From contig DAIMGT010000003.1 of assembly GCA_036723735.1 (NCBI GenBank), positions 41,398 to 105,397 on the forward strand: a stretch of 64,000 bases of DNA, read 5' to 3'. The position numbers were made by a program, and so were the translations under genes. This document shows positions 1-8,562 of the stretch, one piece after another. The stretch's first letter is position 1. Each line of letters begins with the position of its first letter. The notes beneath the pieces were generated by a model, which did not search any database, was not told the origin of the DNA, and saw only the letters and a list, made by a program, of their open reading frames with translations. This DNA is from UBA4656 sp002405525. Lineage in GTDB: Bacteria; Pseudomonadota; Gammaproteobacteria; Xanthomonadales; Ahniellaceae.

Positions 1-1
1 G

Positions 2-349
2 AGCCCGAACGCCTTCCGCACCACACTCAACACCCTCGCGCAGGTGCAGTGGCGCCTCGAGCATCCCCTGCTGGACGGCAATCCCTGCGCTACGCCGATC
101 GTCGGCCGGGTCGACGATCCCGACGAGCCTGGCGACATCCCCAACACCACGCGCTTCGGTGTGGTCTACGTGTCGCCGAGCGGCCCCGGCGCTCCGGGCC
201 GCTGGTTCGTGCGCGCCGACGCGCCGGCGGGCGGTGGCACGCCGACCTTCCCGCCCGGCGCGGCCTTCCACGTCATCGTCGACGGTGACCAGGCCAACCG
301 CTGCCGCGCGCCGGTCCTGGATGCGGTGTTCGCCAACGGGTTCGAGTAG
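2..349 (+). CDS. 3' end of a secreted protein with GFE tail (partial)
   Basis: The open frame runs in from the left edge, so the N-terminus and any signal peptide lie outside the window. The visible 115 residues contain no domain I recognise; they are rich in Pro, Gly and Asp, with two cysteines (NPCATP and NRCRAP), as in exported proteins. The last residues are VLDAVFANGFE. The same [VI]Fxx-GFE ending closes two other exported proteins in this window, so this is probably a surface or secreted protein. The function is unknown. An internal GTG at 44 could be mistaken for a start, but the frame is open upstream of it. Confidence 0.6.
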   Translation, partial: SPNAFRTTLNTLAQVQWRLEHPLLDGNPCATPIVGRVDDPDEPGDIPNTTRFGVVYVSPSGPGAPGRWFVRADAPAGGGTPTFPPGAAFHVIVDGDQANRCRAPVLDAVFANGFE

Positions 350-449
350 GGCGGGCCGCATTCCCCACGCCGTCGCCCGCGCGCCCGGTCTTGTCCGCGC
401 CGGCGGCGGCTGGCACGCTCGCGCGATCGCGCATCGGAGGGTGAAACCC

Positions 450-2111
450 ATGCGTCACGCGCTGTCGGCACTGTGCTGTGGCCTCGCCCTGTGCGCGGTC
501 GCGGCGGCCGGGGAATCCACCGTCATCCACGCCTCGCGCATCGTGACGATGGACAACGCGCGGCCGCAGGCCGAAGCGATGGCGATCGGCGCCGACGGGC
601 GCATCGTTGCGCTCGGCATGCACGCCGAGATCGACGCCGCCCATCCCGGCGCGCGCCGCGAGGATTTCGGCGCCGCGACCGTGGTGCCGGGCCTGATCGA
701 CGCCCACGGGCACCTGCTCGGCTACGGCCTGTCGCTGCTCAACGCCGACCTCGTCGGCACCACCGGCAAGGCGGACGTCATCGCGCGGCTGAAGGCCTTC
801 GAGAAGGACCTGCCACCCGGCGCCTGGCTGCTCGGCCGCGGCTGGGACCAGAACGACTGGCCCGAGGACGAGCGCGCGTTCCCGACCGCCGCCGACCTCG
901 ACGCCGCCTTTCCGGAGCGCCCCGTGTGGCTCGAGCGCATCGACGGCCACGCGAACTGGGCCAACAGCGCGGCGATGCGTGCGGCCGGGCGCGACTTCGA
1001 CGGCGACTGGCAGGTCGAGGGCGGCGAGGTCGTGCGCCGCGAGGGCCGCGCGACCGGCGTGTTCGTCGACGCCGCGGCGACCGTCATCGAGGCGCAGGTG
1101 CCGGCGGTGACGCCGGAAGTGGCGCGCCGCGCGCTGGAGAAGGCGTTTCCGAAACTGCTGGCCGCCGGCCTCACCGGCGTGCATGACGCCGGAACGTCGC
1201 GCGAGGTGCTCGCCGTGCTGCGCGCAATGGCCGACGAGGGCGCGCTGCCGATCCGCGTCAACGCCTGGGCCGACGGCGACGGCGGTGCGCTGGCCGACCT
1301 GTGCCGCGACGGGCCGTACCGGCACCCTTCCGGGCGGCTGCAGATGCGGGCGGTCAAGCTGTATGCGGACGGCGCGCTGGGCTCGCGCGGCGCCCTGCTG
1401 CTGGCCGACTACAGCGATGCGCCGGGCCAGCGCGGGCTGCCGGTGACCCCGGCCTCCGCGCTGGAGTCCGCGATGCGCAAGGCGAAGTCCTGCGGCGTGC
1501 AGGTCGCCACGCATGCGATCGGCGACGGCGGCAACCGCACGGTGCTGGACCTTTACGCGAAGGTGCTCGGCGAGCACGCGCGCGCCGACCACCGCTGGCG
1601 CATCGAACACGCGCAGGTGGTGGCGCTGGTGGACATCCCGCGCTTCCACGCGCTCGGCGTGGTCGCCTCGGTGCAGCCCACGCACGCGACCTCCGACATG
1701 CCCTGGGCCGAGCGTCGCGTGGGGCCCCGGCGCATCGTCGGCGGCTACGCCTGGCGCAAGTTCCGCGACGCCGGGGTGCGGCTGGCGCTGGGATCCGATT
1801 TCCCGGTCGAACGCATCGAGCCGATCCTCGGTCTGCATGCCGCGGTGTCGCGGCAGGACGCCGCGGGCCAGCCCGGCGGCGGTTGGTACGCCAGCGAGCG
1901 ACTGACCGGGCACGAGGCGCTGCGCGGGTTCACGCTGGATGCGGCTTGGGCGGGCTTCATGGATGCCGAGGTGGGCGCGCTCGCGCCCGGCAGGCGCGCC
2001 GATTTCACCGTGCTGTCGGAGGATCCGGTGGGCAGCGAACCCGCGCGCCTGCGGCAGGCCAGGGTGCTCGCCACCTTCGTCGATGGTCGCCCGGCATACC
2101 GCGCGCAGTGA
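450..2111 (+). CDS. Exported amidohydrolase (YtcJ-like, amidohydrolase 3 family)
   Basis: The 553-residue protein starts at ATG 450, which has GGAGG at 436-440 as ribosome binding site. The frame is open further upstream, but that stretch lacks signal-peptide character. The N-terminus MRHALSALCCGLALCAVAAAG is a Sec signal peptide, so the enzyme is probably periplasmic. Metal-site motifs of the YtcJ-like group are present: IDAHGH (H86, H88), the VKLYADG lysine, THAIGDGG, RIEHAQV and the late LGSDFPVE aspartate. The family hydrolyses C-N bonds in amides or cyclic ureas; the substrate cannot be read from the sequence. The gene stands alone, convergent with the fadE operon. Confidence 0.88.
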   Translation: MRHALSALCCGLALCAVAAAGESTVIHASRIVTMDNARPQAEAMAIGADGRIVALGMHAEIDAAHPGARREDFGAATVVPGLIDAHGHLLGYGLSLLNADLVGTTGKADVIARLKAFEKDLPPGAWLLGRGWDQNDWPEDERAFPTAADLDAAFPERPVWLERIDGHANWANSAAMRAAGRDFDGDWQVEGGEVVRREGRATGVFVDAAATVIEAQVPAVTPEVARRALEKAFPKLLAAGLTGVHDAGTSREVLAVLRAMADEGALPIRVNAWADGDGGALADLCRDGPYRHPSGRLQMRAVKLYADGALGSRGALLLADYSDAPGQRGLPVTPASALESAMRKAKSCGVQVATHAIGDGGNRTVLDLYAKVLGEHARADHRWRIEHAQVVALVDIPRFHALGVVASVQPTHATSDMPWAERRVGPRRIVGGYAWRKFRDAGVRLALGSDFPVERIEPILGLHAAVSRQDAAGQPGGGWYASERLTGHEALRGFTLDAAWAGFMDAEVGALAPGRRADFTVLSEDPVGSEPARLRQARVLATFVDGRPAYRAQ

Positions 2112-2118
2112 GCAGGCT

Positions 2119-2586
2119 TCAGTCCGCTTTGCGCGGGCTGACGTAGAGGGTGATGTCGGCGTCGAACACGACTTCGCCGGCGGGGTCGCGCACGTCGACG
2201 TGGGCGACCAGGTCCTGCGCCACGCCTTCGGTCGCGGAGGGCACGACGCAGGTGGCGGTCAGCGTGCCGCGGGCCTTGCGCAGGTAGCGCACCGTCATGC
2301 CCTTCGGGATCCAGCGCATGGAAGCCGGGATCGACGCGTCGGTGCCGAGTCCCGCCGTCAGTTCGGCGAGGTTGCACAGCGCGATCGCATGCACCGTGCC
2401 GATGTGATTGTGCACGCGCCGGCGGTCCCTGATCCGCGCCACGCAGCGGCCCGGGGCGAGTTCCTCGACCACCGGGCCGATGCTGCCGAAGTAGGGCGCC
2501 TGGAAACACACCAGGCGCGAGAACAGCCAGCGGCCGGGCGCCGAGCCGCCGAGCCGCTGGAAGGCCTTCAGCGGCGACAGCGTCAC
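2119..2586 (-). CDS. DUF4442 hotdog-fold thioesterase-like protein
   Basis: This 155-residue protein has the DUF4442 pattern: an N-terminal helix followed by VHNHIGTVHAIALCNLAE, which in hotdog thioesterases lines the acyl-CoA pocket. It probably hydrolyses or binds acyl-CoA; the exact activity is unproven. It is the last gene of the hydrolase-fadE-DUF4442 operon and starts with GTG 2586, only 4 nt after the fadE stop, with a weak GGTGG upstream. Translation is probably coupled to fadE. Its position next to fadE supports a role in removing or recycling acyl-CoA intermediates of fatty-acid breakdown. Confidence 0.8.
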   Translation of the reverse strand: MTLSPLKAFQRLGGSAPGRWLFSRLVCFQAPYFGSIGPVVEELAPGRCVARIRDRRRVHNHIGTVHAIALCNLAELTAGLGTDASIPASMRWIPKGMTVRYLRKARGTLTATCVVPSATEGVAQDLVAHVDVRDPAGEVVFDADITLYVSPRKAD

Positions 2587-2590
2587 CGGC

Positions 2591-5068
2591 TCAGGCCACC
2601 GAGCGCAGGGCGGCCGGGCGCGCGGCCTTGACGCTCATCAGTTCCTCCGACTCGAAGTCGTCGACGGTGATGATCTCGACCGTGATCTGGCGCACCTCGG
2701 CGAGCAGGTCGCGCTCGGCGGGCGTGAGCACGCCGGCGCGCACCGCCTCGTCCAGTTGTCCTGCGGCGTCCAGTGCCTTCAACTGCCCGGCCTTGACCGC
2801 CTTGGTCAGCTTGCGCTCGACCGGTTCGGCTTGGATCACTTTCGGCAGCGCGCGCTCGAGGTAGCCGGTCCAGTGCAGCGGCCCGCTGCCGTAGAAGATG
2901 CCCTCGCAGAGGCGGTTGCGCGTCTCCGAGGGCGTCATCAGCGCACTGGCGACCCGGTGGCCGAGCCGGTCGCCCGGCGCCACCTCGCGCAGGCCGAGCG
3001 GGAACACCAGCGCGCGCAGCACCCAGGCCACCGGACGCACCGGGAAGTTGCGCAGGAAGGCATCCAGCGCGACCTGGATCTTGTGGATCGCATCGTGCAT
3101 CGCCCACGCCAGCAGCGGCTGGTCGGCGGCCGGCCGGCCCTGGTCCTCGAAGCGCTTGAGCATCGAGGATGCGATGTACAGCTGGCTCAGCACGTCGCCG
3201 AGGCGCGCCGACAGGCGCTCCTTCTGCTTGAGCTTGCCGCCGAGGGTGAGCATCGCGGTGTCGGCGACCAGCGCCAGCGCGGCCGAGTAGCGGCCGAGCT
3301 TGCGATAGAACTTCTTCGTGTACTCGCCGCCCGGCACCTTGCCGGCCTTGCCGTGCACCAGGCCCAGCACGAAGGCGCGCGCGGCATTGGAGATCGCGAA
3401 GCCGATGTGGCCGAACAGCAGGCGGTCGAACTGCGCCAGGCGCTCGTCGCGGTCTTCCAGGCGTGCGGCCTGCATCTCCTTGAGCACGAAGGGATGGCAG
3501 CGGATCGCGCCCTGGCCGAAGATGATCATCGAGCGGGTCAGGATGTTGGCGCCTTCGACCGTGATCGCCACCGGCGCGCCCTGCCAGCCGCGGCCGATCC
3601 AGTTGCGCGGGCCGAGGATCACGGCCTTGCCACCGTGGATGTCCATGCCGTCGCGGACCACCTCGCGCGCGCTCTCGGTGGCGTGGTACTTGGCGATCGC
3701 CGAGGGCACCGCCGGCTTCTCGCCGAGGTCGACCGCGTGCGCGGTCATGCGCGAGAGCGCGGTGATCGCGTAGGTGTAGCCGCCGATGCGGGCGAGCGCT
3801 TCCTCCACGCCCTCGAAGCGGCCGATCGGCATCTGGAACTGCTTGCGGATGCGCGCGTAGGCGCCGGTGTTGGCCGCCACCATGCGCGCGCCGCCGGCCG
3901 CCGAGGACGGCAGGGAGATCGAACGGCCCACCGACAGGCACTCGACCAGCATGCGCCAGCCGTGGCCGATGTACTGTTCGCCGCCGATCAGGCAGGACAG
4001 CGGCACGAAGATGCCGTTGCCGCGGACCGGGCCGTTCTGGAACGGCATGTTGAGCGGCAGGTGGCGGCGGCCGACCTCGAGGCCCGGGGTCGAGCGCGGC
4101 ACCAGCGCGAGCGTGATGCCGCGGGCGGCCTGAGCGCCGAGCAGATGGTCGGGGTCGTGCAGGCGGAACGCCAGCCCGATCACGGTGGCGATCGGCGCGA
4201 GCGTGATGTAGCGCTTGTCGAAGGTCAGCCGCACGCCGAGTACTTCGCGGCCTTCGTGCTGTGCCTTGCATACGACGCCGAAATCCGGGATCGAGGTCGC
4301 ATCCGAACCCGCCCACGGGCTGGTGAGCGCGAAGCAGGGGATCTCCTCGCCACGCGCCAGCCGCGGCAGGTAGTGGCTCTTCTGATCCTCGGTGCCGTAG
4401 TGCAGCAGCAGTTCGGCCGGCCCCAGCGAGTTCGGCACTGCGATGGTCGACGACAGGGTACCGGACACCGACGATGCCTTGACCAGCACCCGGTGGTGGG
4501 CGTAGGCCGAGAAGCCCAGCCCGCCATAGGCCCTGGGGATGATCATGCCGAAGAAGCGGTGCCTCTTCAGGTGCTCCCACACCGGCGGCGGCAGATCGGC
4601 GAGTTCATGGCTGACCTCCCATTCGTTGGTCATCGCGCAGACCTCCTCGACCGGGCCGTCGAGAAAGGCCTGCTCGTCGGGGGTCAGCTGTGGCGCCGGA
4701 ATGGCCTGCAGTTTCGACCAGTCGGGTCGGCCGCTGAACAGTTCACCCTCCCAGCCCACCGTGCCGGCTTCGAGCGCGACTTTTTCGGTGTCCGACAACT
4801 GCGGGGTCATCGTCTGGTAGACCTCGAGCAGCGGCGCGCTGATCGCCGAACGGCGGAACGGGACGAGGTTCAGCGGCAGCGCGGCCAGCGCGAGCAGGAC
4901 GCCGGGCAACGCCCAGCCCAGCCAGTGCGGCTGCGCGGCGAGCACAGCGGCACCGAGGGCGGCGGCGCCGGCCAGCGTCCATGTGCGCAGCCCGACCCGC
5001 AGGAAGGCGCAGGCGAGCGAGGCCGCGGCGAGCGAGAGCAGCGGGATCCAGTCGGCGAATTGACCCAT
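2591..5068 (-). CDS. fadE: Acyl-CoA dehydrogenase FadE
   Basis: FadE catalyses the first step of beta-oxidation, FAD-dependent dehydrogenation of acyl-CoA to trans-2-enoyl-CoA. At 825 residues it matches the long FadE type (E. coli about 814), not the 380-residue soluble enzymes. Residues 1-65 form hydrophobic segments (LAGAAALGAAVLAAQPHWLG and following) that would place it at the inner membrane. Then come the acyl-CoA dehydrogenase N, middle and C domains (FGMIIPRAYGGLGFS, FALTSPWAGSDATSIPD, VEGANILTRSMIIFGQGAIR) and the FadE-specific C-terminal DUF1974 region. ATG 5068 lies 9 nt after the hydrolase stop, so the genes form one operon, presumably controlled by the divergent TetR protein. Confidence 0.95.
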   Translation of the reverse strand: MGQFADWIPLLSLAAASLACAFLRVGLRTWTLAGAAALGAAVLAAQPHWLGWALPGVLLALAALPLNLVPFRRSAISAPLLEVYQTMTPQLSDTEKVALEAGTVGWEGELFSGRPDWSKLQAIPAPQLTPDEQAFLDGPVEEVCAMTNEWEVSHELADLPPPVWEHLKRHRFFGMIIPRAYGGLGFSAYAHHRVLVKASSVSGTLSSTIAVPNSLGPAELLLHYGTEDQKSHYLPRLARGEEIPCFALTSPWAGSDATSIPDFGVVCKAQHEGREVLGVRLTFDKRYITLAPIATVIGLAFRLHDPDHLLGAQAARGITLALVPRSTPGLEVGRRHLPLNMPFQNGPVRGNGIFVPLSCLIGGEQYIGHGWRMLVECLSVGRSISLPSSAAGGARMVAANTGAYARIRKQFQMPIGRFEGVEEALARIGGYTYAITALSRMTAHAVDLGEKPAVPSAIAKYHATESAREVVRDGMDIHGGKAVILGPRNWIGRGWQGAPVAITVEGANILTRSMIIFGQGAIRCHPFVLKEMQAARLEDRDERLAQFDRLLFGHIGFAISNAARAFVLGLVHGKAGKVPGGEYTKKFYRKLGRYSAALALVADTAMLTLGGKLKQKERLSARLGDVLSQLYIASSMLKRFEDQGRPAADQPLLAWAMHDAIHKIQVALDAFLRNFPVRPVAWVLRALVFPLGLREVAPGDRLGHRVASALMTPSETRNRLCEGIFYGSGPLHWTGYLERALPKVIQAEPVERKLTKAVKAGQLKALDAAGQLDEAVRAGVLTPAERDLLAEVRQITVEIITVDDFESEELMSVKAARPAALRSVA

Positions 5069-5077
5069 GGGTGGTCC

Positions 5078-5974
5078 TCAGTGGGTGCTTCGCGGCGGCG
5101 CATGGCCGACGCGCTGCAGGAAGCGGGCGATGGTGGAGGTGAATCGGTCGTTGGCGTCGCCGGCCACCATGTGGGTTGCATCGGCCAGTTCGGCGTGTTC
5201 GGCGTGCGGGACACAGTGCAGGAAGTCGTCGATCGTGGCACGCGAGACCACGTCACTGCGTCCGCCGCTGACCAGCAGCACCGGCAGGCGCAGTGCGCGC
5301 GCAGCCTCGGTCAGCCGCGGCCCCCAGCGTTCGGCCTCGTGGGCCACGGTCTCCAGCAGGCGCGGGTCCCAGTGCCAGCGCAGGCGTCCGTCCGGCATCG
5401 GCACCAGCAGGCGGGCCAGCCGCCGCGGGTCCTTGTCCTGCGCGCGGTGCGGCAGGTACTCGCGAACGGCCGCCTGTGCCTCCTCGAACGATGCGAAACC
5501 CCGCGGATGGGCACGCATGAAGCCGAGGATGCGCGCCACGCCGCGGGTCTCCCAGCGCGGCGTGATGTCCACCAGCACCAGGGCGGCAAAGCGACCGGAG
5601 GGCGCGATCGATTCCGCCACCATCCCCAGCAGGCCGCCCATCGAGGCACCGACCCCGGCCGGCCGGCCACCGCTGGCCTCGGCGATCCGCGCGGCATCGT
5701 CGATGAACTGCTCGAAGCGGTACGCGCCGTCGCCGACCCAGCCGCTGTCGCCGTGGCCGCGGCCGTCGGCGACCACCGCGCGCCAGCCGCGTTCACCCAG
5801 TTCGCGTGCAGCGGCGCGCCAGGCGTGGCGGGTCTGGCCCAGGCCGTGCGCGAAGGCCACGGCCGGGCCGCCCGCAGGGCCGTGGAACTCGCAGGCCAGC
5901 ACCACGCCGTCCGCGCCCGGCAGTCGGACCAGCGCCGGGTCGACCTCCGCGCGGGAATGAGCGAAAGATTCCAT
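5078..5974 (-). CDS. Alpha/beta hydrolase
   Basis: The 298-residue protein has the alpha/beta-hydrolase layout: oxyanion-hole HGLGQ near residue 43, nucleophile elbow GASMGG with S111, and a late histidine in DATHMVAGD. It is probably an esterase, lipase or thioesterase acting on lipid substrates, because it is the first gene of an operon with fadE and a DUF4442 protein. The ATG at 5974 has no Shine-Dalgarno sequence. A good promoter (TTGACA at 6011-6006, CATACT at 5987-5982) ends only 7 nt before it, so the mRNA may be leaderless. No signal peptide is seen; cytoplasmic location is expected. Confidence 0.88.
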   Translation of the reverse strand: MESFAHSRAEVDPALVRLPGADGVVLACEFHGPAGGPAVAFAHGLGQTRHAWRAAARELGERGWRAVVADGRGHGDSGWVGDGAYRFEQFIDDAARIAEASGGRPAGVGASMGGLLGMVAESIAPSGRFAALVLVDITPRWETRGVARILGFMRAHPRGFASFEEAQAAVREYLPHRAQDKDPRRLARLLVPMPDGRLRWHWDPRLLETVAHEAERWGPRLTEAARALRLPVLLVSGGRSDVVSRATIDDFLHCVPHAEHAELADATHMVAGDANDRFTSTIARFLQRVGHAPPRSTH

Positions 5975-5987
5975 ACGGGCGAGTATG
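5972..5987. promoter_or_regulatory. Operator candidate 1 (CATAC-N6-GTATG)
   Basis: A perfect inverted repeat, CATAC GGGCGA GTATG, covers the start codon of the alpha/beta hydrolase and its predicted -10 box. A second copy of the core ATAC-N6-GTAT lies 38 nt away beside the tetR start. TetR dimers bind such short palindromes. Repression of the lipid operon by the neighbouring TetR protein is inferred from position and symmetry. Confidence 0.6.
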
Positions 5988-6011
5988 TTGAGCTTTATTC
6001 GCGACTGTCAA
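5982..6011 (-). promoter_or_regulatory. Promoter of the hydrolase-fadE operon
   Basis: Read on the minus strand, TTGACA (6011-6006) is a consensus -35 box, followed after 18 nt by CATACT (5987-5982), which matches 4 of 6 positions of the -10 box. Transcription would begin at about 5975, practically at the ATG (5974). The -10 lies inside operator candidate 1 and the -35 touches operator candidate 2. Confidence 0.55.
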
Positions 6012-6017
6012 TACGCT
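5988..6017 (+). promoter_or_regulatory. Possible tetR promoter
   Basis: TTGAGC (5988-5993) and TACGCT (6012-6017) with an 18-nt spacer form a modest plus-strand promoter whose -10 lies in operator candidate 2. A start near 6024 would give a leader of about 35 nt to ATG 6059. It overlaps the opposing promoter, so one regulator could control both. Confidence 0.35.
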
Positions 6018-6024
6018 ACCGTAT
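6011..6024. promoter_or_regulatory. Operator candidate 2 (ATAC-N6-GTAT)
   Basis: ATAC GCTACC GTAT has the same half-sites and 6-nt gap as operator candidate 1, with centres 38 nt apart. It overlaps the possible tetR -10 box, which suggests autoregulation. The half-sites match exactly, but binding is inferred. Confidence 0.55.
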
Positions 6025-6058
6025 GGATCCGAGGCCCGCCCTGATCCCCGGAACGACC

Positions 6059-6664
6059 ATGCCCGCAGCGACCGCCCGAGCCGAACGCAGCCGTCTGTCC
6101 GCCGCCGACTGGGAACAGGCCGCGCTCGACGTGATCGCCGAACAGGGCGTGGCGGCGGTCGCGGTGGAATCGCTTGCACGTCGCCTCGGGGTCACCAAAG
6201 GCAGCTTCTACTGGCACTTCGGAACCCGCGACGAACTGCTCGACGCCACGCTGCGGCGCTGGGAACAGGCCGAGGCCGAGGCCCTGCTCGCCCAGGTCGC
6301 CCGCATCGCCGACCCGCGCGAGCGGCTTCTGGAGCTGTTCCGCCGCACCAGCCGCGAGATGCGCTCGCACGTGATCTACTCGGGCCTGCTGAAGGCGCTC
6401 GACCATCCCGCCGTGCGGCCGGTGATGCAGCGCGTGTCGCAGCGGCGGATCCAGTACCTCGCGCTGGCGTATCGTGCGCTGGGGCTGTCGCGCCGTGACG
6501 CCACGCACCGCGCGCGGCTGGCCTACGCCGCCTACGTCGGCTTCCTGCAGTTGATGCTGCTGCTGAAGCTCGAGCGGATGACGCCCGAGGACTTCGACGC
6601 CTATGTCGAACACGTGATCGCGACCCTGATTCCGTGGTCCGGCGCCTGCCGCGGTGCGGATTGA
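6059..6664 (+). CDS. TetR/AcrR-family transcriptional regulator
   Basis: The 201-residue protein has the TetR N-terminal helix-turn-helix: VIAEQGVAAVAVESLARRLGV followed by TKGSFYWHFGTRDELLDATL. The rest is the helical ligand-binding and dimer domain. I chose ATG 6059; an in-frame ATG at 6023 would add 12 residues but lies in the operator and just downstream of the predicted -10 box. The gene is divergent from hydrolase-fadE-DUF4442, and the shared spacer holds two equal inverted repeats. It is therefore probably the local repressor of this lipid operon and of itself, perhaps induced by an acyl-CoA or fatty acid. The ligand is unknown. Confidence 0.88.
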   Translation: MPAATARAERSRLSAADWEQAALDVIAEQGVAAVAVESLARRLGVTKGSFYWHFGTRDELLDATLRRWEQAEAEALLAQVARIADPRERLLELFRRTSREMRSHVIYSGLLKALDHPAVRPVMQRVSQRRIQYLALAYRALGLSRRDATHRARLAYAAYVGFLQLMLLLKLERMTPEDFDAYVEHVIATLIPWSGACRGAD

Positions 6665-6741
6665 ATCCGACGCCCAGCGGTGTCCATGATGGCGCGACCA
6701 GTCCTTCCCCCAAGCCCCGCGGGGCCGGAGACTCCACTGCC

Positions 6742-8520
6742 ATGCCGAGCACGCTCGCCGCGCTGAACGAATGGGTCGCCGCGGTCGCCGCCCACGCGCG
6801 CCCGGACCGCGTGCAATGGTGCGACGGATCGGAATCCGAACACGCCGCGCTGCTCGCGGCGATGGTCCGGCGAGGCGAATTGCTGGCCCTCGATCCGGTC
6901 ACCCATCCGGACTGTCACCTGCACCGCTCGCACCCGGACGACGTCGCGCGGGTCGAGCATCTGACTTACGTCTGCACGCGCGACCCGCAGGACGCCGGTC
7001 CCAACAACCGCTGGCTCGATCCGGCCGAGGCCCACGCGATGATGGACGCGCTGTTCGCCGGCTGCATGCGCGGACGCACGATGTACGTCGTGCCCTACTG
7101 CATGGGTCCGGTCGACTCGCCTTACTCGCGCTGCGGGGTGGAGATCACCGACAGCGCCTACGTGGTCGTGAACATGCGGATCATGACCCGGATGGGCGCG
7201 CCGGCGCTGGGGCGCATCGAGCGCGATGGCGCCTTCGTGCGCGGTCTGCACTCGACCGGTGAACTCGACCCCAACCGCCGGTTCATCGTGCACTTTCCGG
7301 AAGAGCTGTCGATCCAGTCGTACGGTTCCGGGTACGGCGGCAACGCGCTGCTCGGCAAGAAATGCCACGCGCTGCGCATCGCCTCGTGGCAAGCGCGCAG
7401 GGAAGGCTGGCTCGCCGAGCACATGCTGATCGTCGGCATCGAGGACCCGCAGGGCGAGGTGACCTACGTCGCCGCCGCGTTTCCCTCGGCCTGCGGGAAG
7501 ACCAACCTCGCGATGCTCGTTCCGCCGAGGGCCTTCCGCGAACAAGGCTGGAAGGTCTGGACCATCGGCGACGACATCTGCTGGCTGCATCCCGGTCCCG
7601 ACGGGCGGCTGTACGCGATCAATCCCGAGGCGGGCTTCTTCGGCGTCGCACCCGGCACCGCGACGACGACCAATCCGAATGCGCTGGCCATGCTGGGCCG
7701 GAATGCGATCTTCGCCAACGTCGGCCTGACCGCTGACCACCAGCCGTGGTGGGAAGGGCTCGACGACCGCGTGCCCGCCTTCGACTGGCAGGGCCGGCCC
7801 TACGACAGCGCCCATGGCCCGGCGGCGCACCCGAACGCGCGCTTCACCGTGTCGGCGAAGCAGTGCCCCTCGTATTCGCCGAAGATGGACGATCCGAACG
7901 GCGTGCCGATCAGCGCGATCGTGTTCGGTGGCCGGCGCGAGTCGCTGGTGCCGCTGGTGATGGAAGCGCGCGACTGGAACCACGGCGTGCTGCTGGGTGC
8001 CGCGATGGCCTCCGAGACCACGGCCGCGGCGAGCGGCGCGGTCGGCGTGGTACGCCGCGACCCGATGGCGATGAAGCCGTTCTGCGGCTACCATTTCGGC
8101 GACTACTTCGCGCACTGGCTGTCGTTCGGTCATCGTGGCCTGCGGCTGCCGAAGGTTTTCCACGTGAACTGGTTCCGCAGGGGCGCCGATCGGCGCTTCC
8201 TCTGGCCCGGGTTCGGCGACAACCTGCGCGTGCTGGAGTGGATCGTCGGCCGCTGCCGCGGCACGCACGGCGCGCACGGGACGCCGGTCGGCCTGCTGCC
8301 GCGGCGTGGCGACCTCGACCTGTCCGGGCTCGCGCTGCCCGAGTCCACGCTCGAGGCGCTGCTGGCGGTCGACATCGAGGGTTTCAGGGCCGAGTACGCG
8401 GCGATCGGCGGCTGGCTCGACGAGTTCGGCGACCGCGTCCCCGGCGCGCTGCGGCTGGAGCACCGCAAGGCCCTGGCGGCGCTGGAAGACGCCGACGCGC
8501 CGTCGGCCGCCGCCGGCTGA
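6742..8520 (+). CDS. pckG: Phosphoenolpyruvate carboxykinase (GTP)
   Basis: PckG converts oxaloacetate and GTP to phosphoenolpyruvate, the entry step of gluconeogenesis. At 592 residues it has normal length for the GTP-dependent family, which is distinct from the shorter ATP-dependent PckA. Visible motifs are the P-loop FPSACGKTNLAM (residues 247-258), the metal-binding TIGDDICWL, NPEAGFFGVAPGT and the Arg/His-rich FGGRRESLVPLV. The start at ATG 6742 has GGAG at 6727-6730. The gene follows tetR by 77 nt on the same strand. Cytoplasmic. Beside a beta-oxidation operon it fits growth on fatty acids or acetate, where glucose must be made from TCA intermediates. Confidence 0.95.
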   Translation: MPSTLAALNEWVAAVAAHARPDRVQWCDGSESEHAALLAAMVRRGELLALDPVTHPDCHLHRSHPDDVARVEHLTYVCTRDPQDAGPNNRWLDPAEAHAMMDALFAGCMRGRTMYVVPYCMGPVDSPYSRCGVEITDSAYVVVNMRIMTRMGAPALGRIERDGAFVRGLHSTGELDPNRRFIVHFPEELSIQSYGSGYGGNALLGKKCHALRIASWQARREGWLAEHMLIVGIEDPQGEVTYVAAAFPSACGKTNLAMLVPPRAFREQGWKVWTIGDDICWLHPGPDGRLYAINPEAGFFGVAPGTATTTNPNALAMLGRNAIFANVGLTADHQPWWEGLDDRVPAFDWQGRPYDSAHGPAAHPNARFTVSAKQCPSYSPKMDDPNGVPISAIVFGGRRESLVPLVMEARDWNHGVLLGAAMASETTAAASGAVGVVRRDPMAMKPFCGYHFGDYFAHWLSFGHRGLRLPKVFHVNWFRRGADRRFLWPGFGDNLRVLEWIVGRCRGTHGAHGTPVGLLPRRGDLDLSGLALPESTLEALLAVDIEGFRAEYAAIGGWLDEFGDRVPGALRLEHRKALAALEDADAPSAAAG

Positions 8521-8562
8521 TCCGCCCGCGGCTTCCATCGCCCACGGGGACGCCTCGCCGGC

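Noticed and set aside
2756..6022. A very long plus-strand open frame running up to the tetR gene
   Set aside because: Up to about 6022 it is the antisense of fadE and the hydrolase; its translation is Arg/Ala/His-rich with no domain. Only the final TetR part is real.
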